Source: Prevotellaceae bacterium UBA6974
GTDB lineage: Bacteria; Bacteroidota; Bacteroidia; Bacteroidales; Bacteroidaceae
Assembly (NCBI GenBank): GCA_002450165.1
Contig: DJYQ01000009.1
Span: 1-42,945 of the forward strand
Direction: 5' to 3'
DNA length: 42,945 nt
Position numbers and translations under genes: made by a program. The notes below the pieces were generated by a model, which made no database searches, had not been told where the DNA came from, and was given only the letters and a program-made list of their open reading frames with translations. Each line of letters begins with the position of its first letter. Within the stretch, counting starts at the first letter, position 1. Positions 42,226-42,945 of the stretch are shown here, in pieces.

Positions 42226-42774
42226 TTACATCCCACCCATCATGGACAGGAAATACTCATGAATACGGGTATCACCGTTCAATTCCGGATGAAAAGCCGT
42301 AACCAACTGATTACCCTGCTTCGCCGCTACGATATGCCCGTCAACCACAGAAAGCACCTCCACACCATCAGAAACAGATTCGATATAAGGCGCACGGATA
42401 AAAGTCATAGGAACAGCACCTATTCCACCAAATCCACCGACTGTATGAAAACTTCCCAGCTGCCTTCCGTACGCATTCCTCCTGACCCTGATACTCATTG
42501 TCCCCAGATGCTCACCGTCCAGCATTATAAGACCCGCACAGGTACCCAAAACAGGCAGACCAGAGAGAATCGCCTCACGGACAGGATCAAACAAAGCCTC
42601 ATCCCTGATGATACGCATTATTGCAGTACTTTCTCCGCCAGGTATTATCAAACCATCCTTTTCCCTTTTCCAATCATTCAGGTTGCGAACAAAAAAACTA
42701 TCCACACCCATGCATTGGAGCATCTGCTGATGTTCAGCGAACGCTCCCTGCAGAGCCAATATCGCTATAGTCAT
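42226..42774 (-). CDS. pdxT: Pyridoxal 5'-phosphate synthase glutaminase subunit PdxT
   Basis: A 182-aa class I glutamine amidotransferase that feeds ammonia to PdxS in the deoxyxylulose-independent vitamin B6 pathway. Seen are GGEST (46-50), the nucleophile C79 in GTCAGL, and the His/Glu pair H162/E164 in FHPEL. The start overlaps the pdxS stop by one base (TAATG), the usual coupled arrangement. Confidence 0.96.
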   Translation of the reverse strand: MTIAILALQGAFAEHQQMLQCMGVDSFFVRNLNDWKREKDGLIIPGGESTAIMRIIRDEALFDPVREAILSGLPVLGTCAGLIMLDGEHLGTMSIRVRRNAYGRQLGSFHTVGGFGGIGAVPMTFIRAPYIESVSDGVEVLSVVDGHIVAAKQGNQLVTAFHPELNGDTRIHEYFLSMMGGM

Positions 42775-42945
42775 TACTTACCCCGCTCCGCCATAAAAAA
42801 CTGTATCTCGCACTCATTGATACCTACCATTGCCTCACCCAGATCCTCGCTCAGTTCTGCCAAGACCTCCGGATTATTATAGTTAGTTACAGCCTTGACA
42901 ATCGCCTGTGCACGCTTCTCGGGATTACCACTCTTGAAGATACCG
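42774..42945 (-). CDS. pdxS: Pyridoxal 5'-phosphate synthase lyase subunit PdxS, C-terminal part
   Basis: The last 56 codons of pdxS, cut by the window edge. The visible end starts GIFKSGNPEKRAQAIVKAV and continues to LGEAMVGIN, the well-conserved PdxS C-terminal region that carries the swinging Lys-rich tail in other species. It ends MAERGK. The stop codon shares its last base with the pdxT start. Confidence 0.93.
   Translation of the reverse strand, partial: GIFKSGNPEKRAQAIVKAVTNYNNPEVLAELSEDLGEAMVGINECEIQFFMAERGK

Overview
The window comes from a member of the order Bacteroidales, probably a gut Prevotellaceae- or Bacteroidaceae-like lineage. The 5' end of a Bacteroidetes-type 16S rRNA gene lies at the left edge on the minus strand. 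Promoters follow the Bacteroidetes pattern (TTTG at -33, TAnnTTTG at -7). Protein content also fits: LpxK, in-frame RF2, GH84 glucosaminidase, secreted C1B peptidase, PqqD plus S24/S26-like peptidase, and large secreted modular proteins with a dockerin-like tail. Genes are tightly packed, with frequent ATGA-type overlaps. The exact species cannot be fixed from what is visible.

Layout. 1-420: 16S 5' end, leader and rrn promoter. 500-3520 (+): lpxK, purine nucleoside phosphorylase, thiL. 3523-10595 (-): one six-gene operon reading from an acyl-CoA synthetase through prfB, a CYTH protein and two tandem NSS-type Na+ symporters to a triple helix-hairpin-helix membrane protein. 10596-18470: a repeat-rich islet with two divergent secreted-protein genes (1447 aa and 432 aa), a small protein of unknown function, several short repeat families, and a pair of related, palindromic 3'-flanking elements. 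18471-30954: a surface-glycan locus split into alternating transcription units. These are an XRE-type regulator, acyltransferase, GT2 and Wzx-like flippase (+); acyltransferase, GT2, LicD, SDR and two IspD/TarI-like cytidylyltransferases (-); and two glycosyltransferases with a VanZ-like protein (+). A GT2, YfhO and TypA operon (-) joins its right side. No initiating sugar-phosphate transferase, clear polymerase or Wza/Wzc export proteins are present, so the locus is either partial or relies on genes elsewhere. 35488-42945: rpsO with a structured leader, the PqqD/peptidase pair, secreted GH84 and C1B peptidase, pflA, and pdxS-pdxT running off the right edge.

Most notable signals. (1) Two 3'-flanking elements (11264-11352 and 17790-17901) differ by compensatory changes in at least two helices, which points to a conserved structure. 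(2) A PqqD-like protein is coupled to a 501-aa S24/S26-like peptidase that carries a His-rich linker and a multi-pass membrane domain, and that has Asn where the general base is expected. (3) Two IspD-like enzymes sit beside LicD, resembling the eukaryotic ISPD/fukutin ribitol-phosphate arrangement. (4) The rpsO leader can form a pseudoknot. (5) A perfect 11-bp inverted repeat frames a promoter-like box ahead of the glycan-locus regulator.
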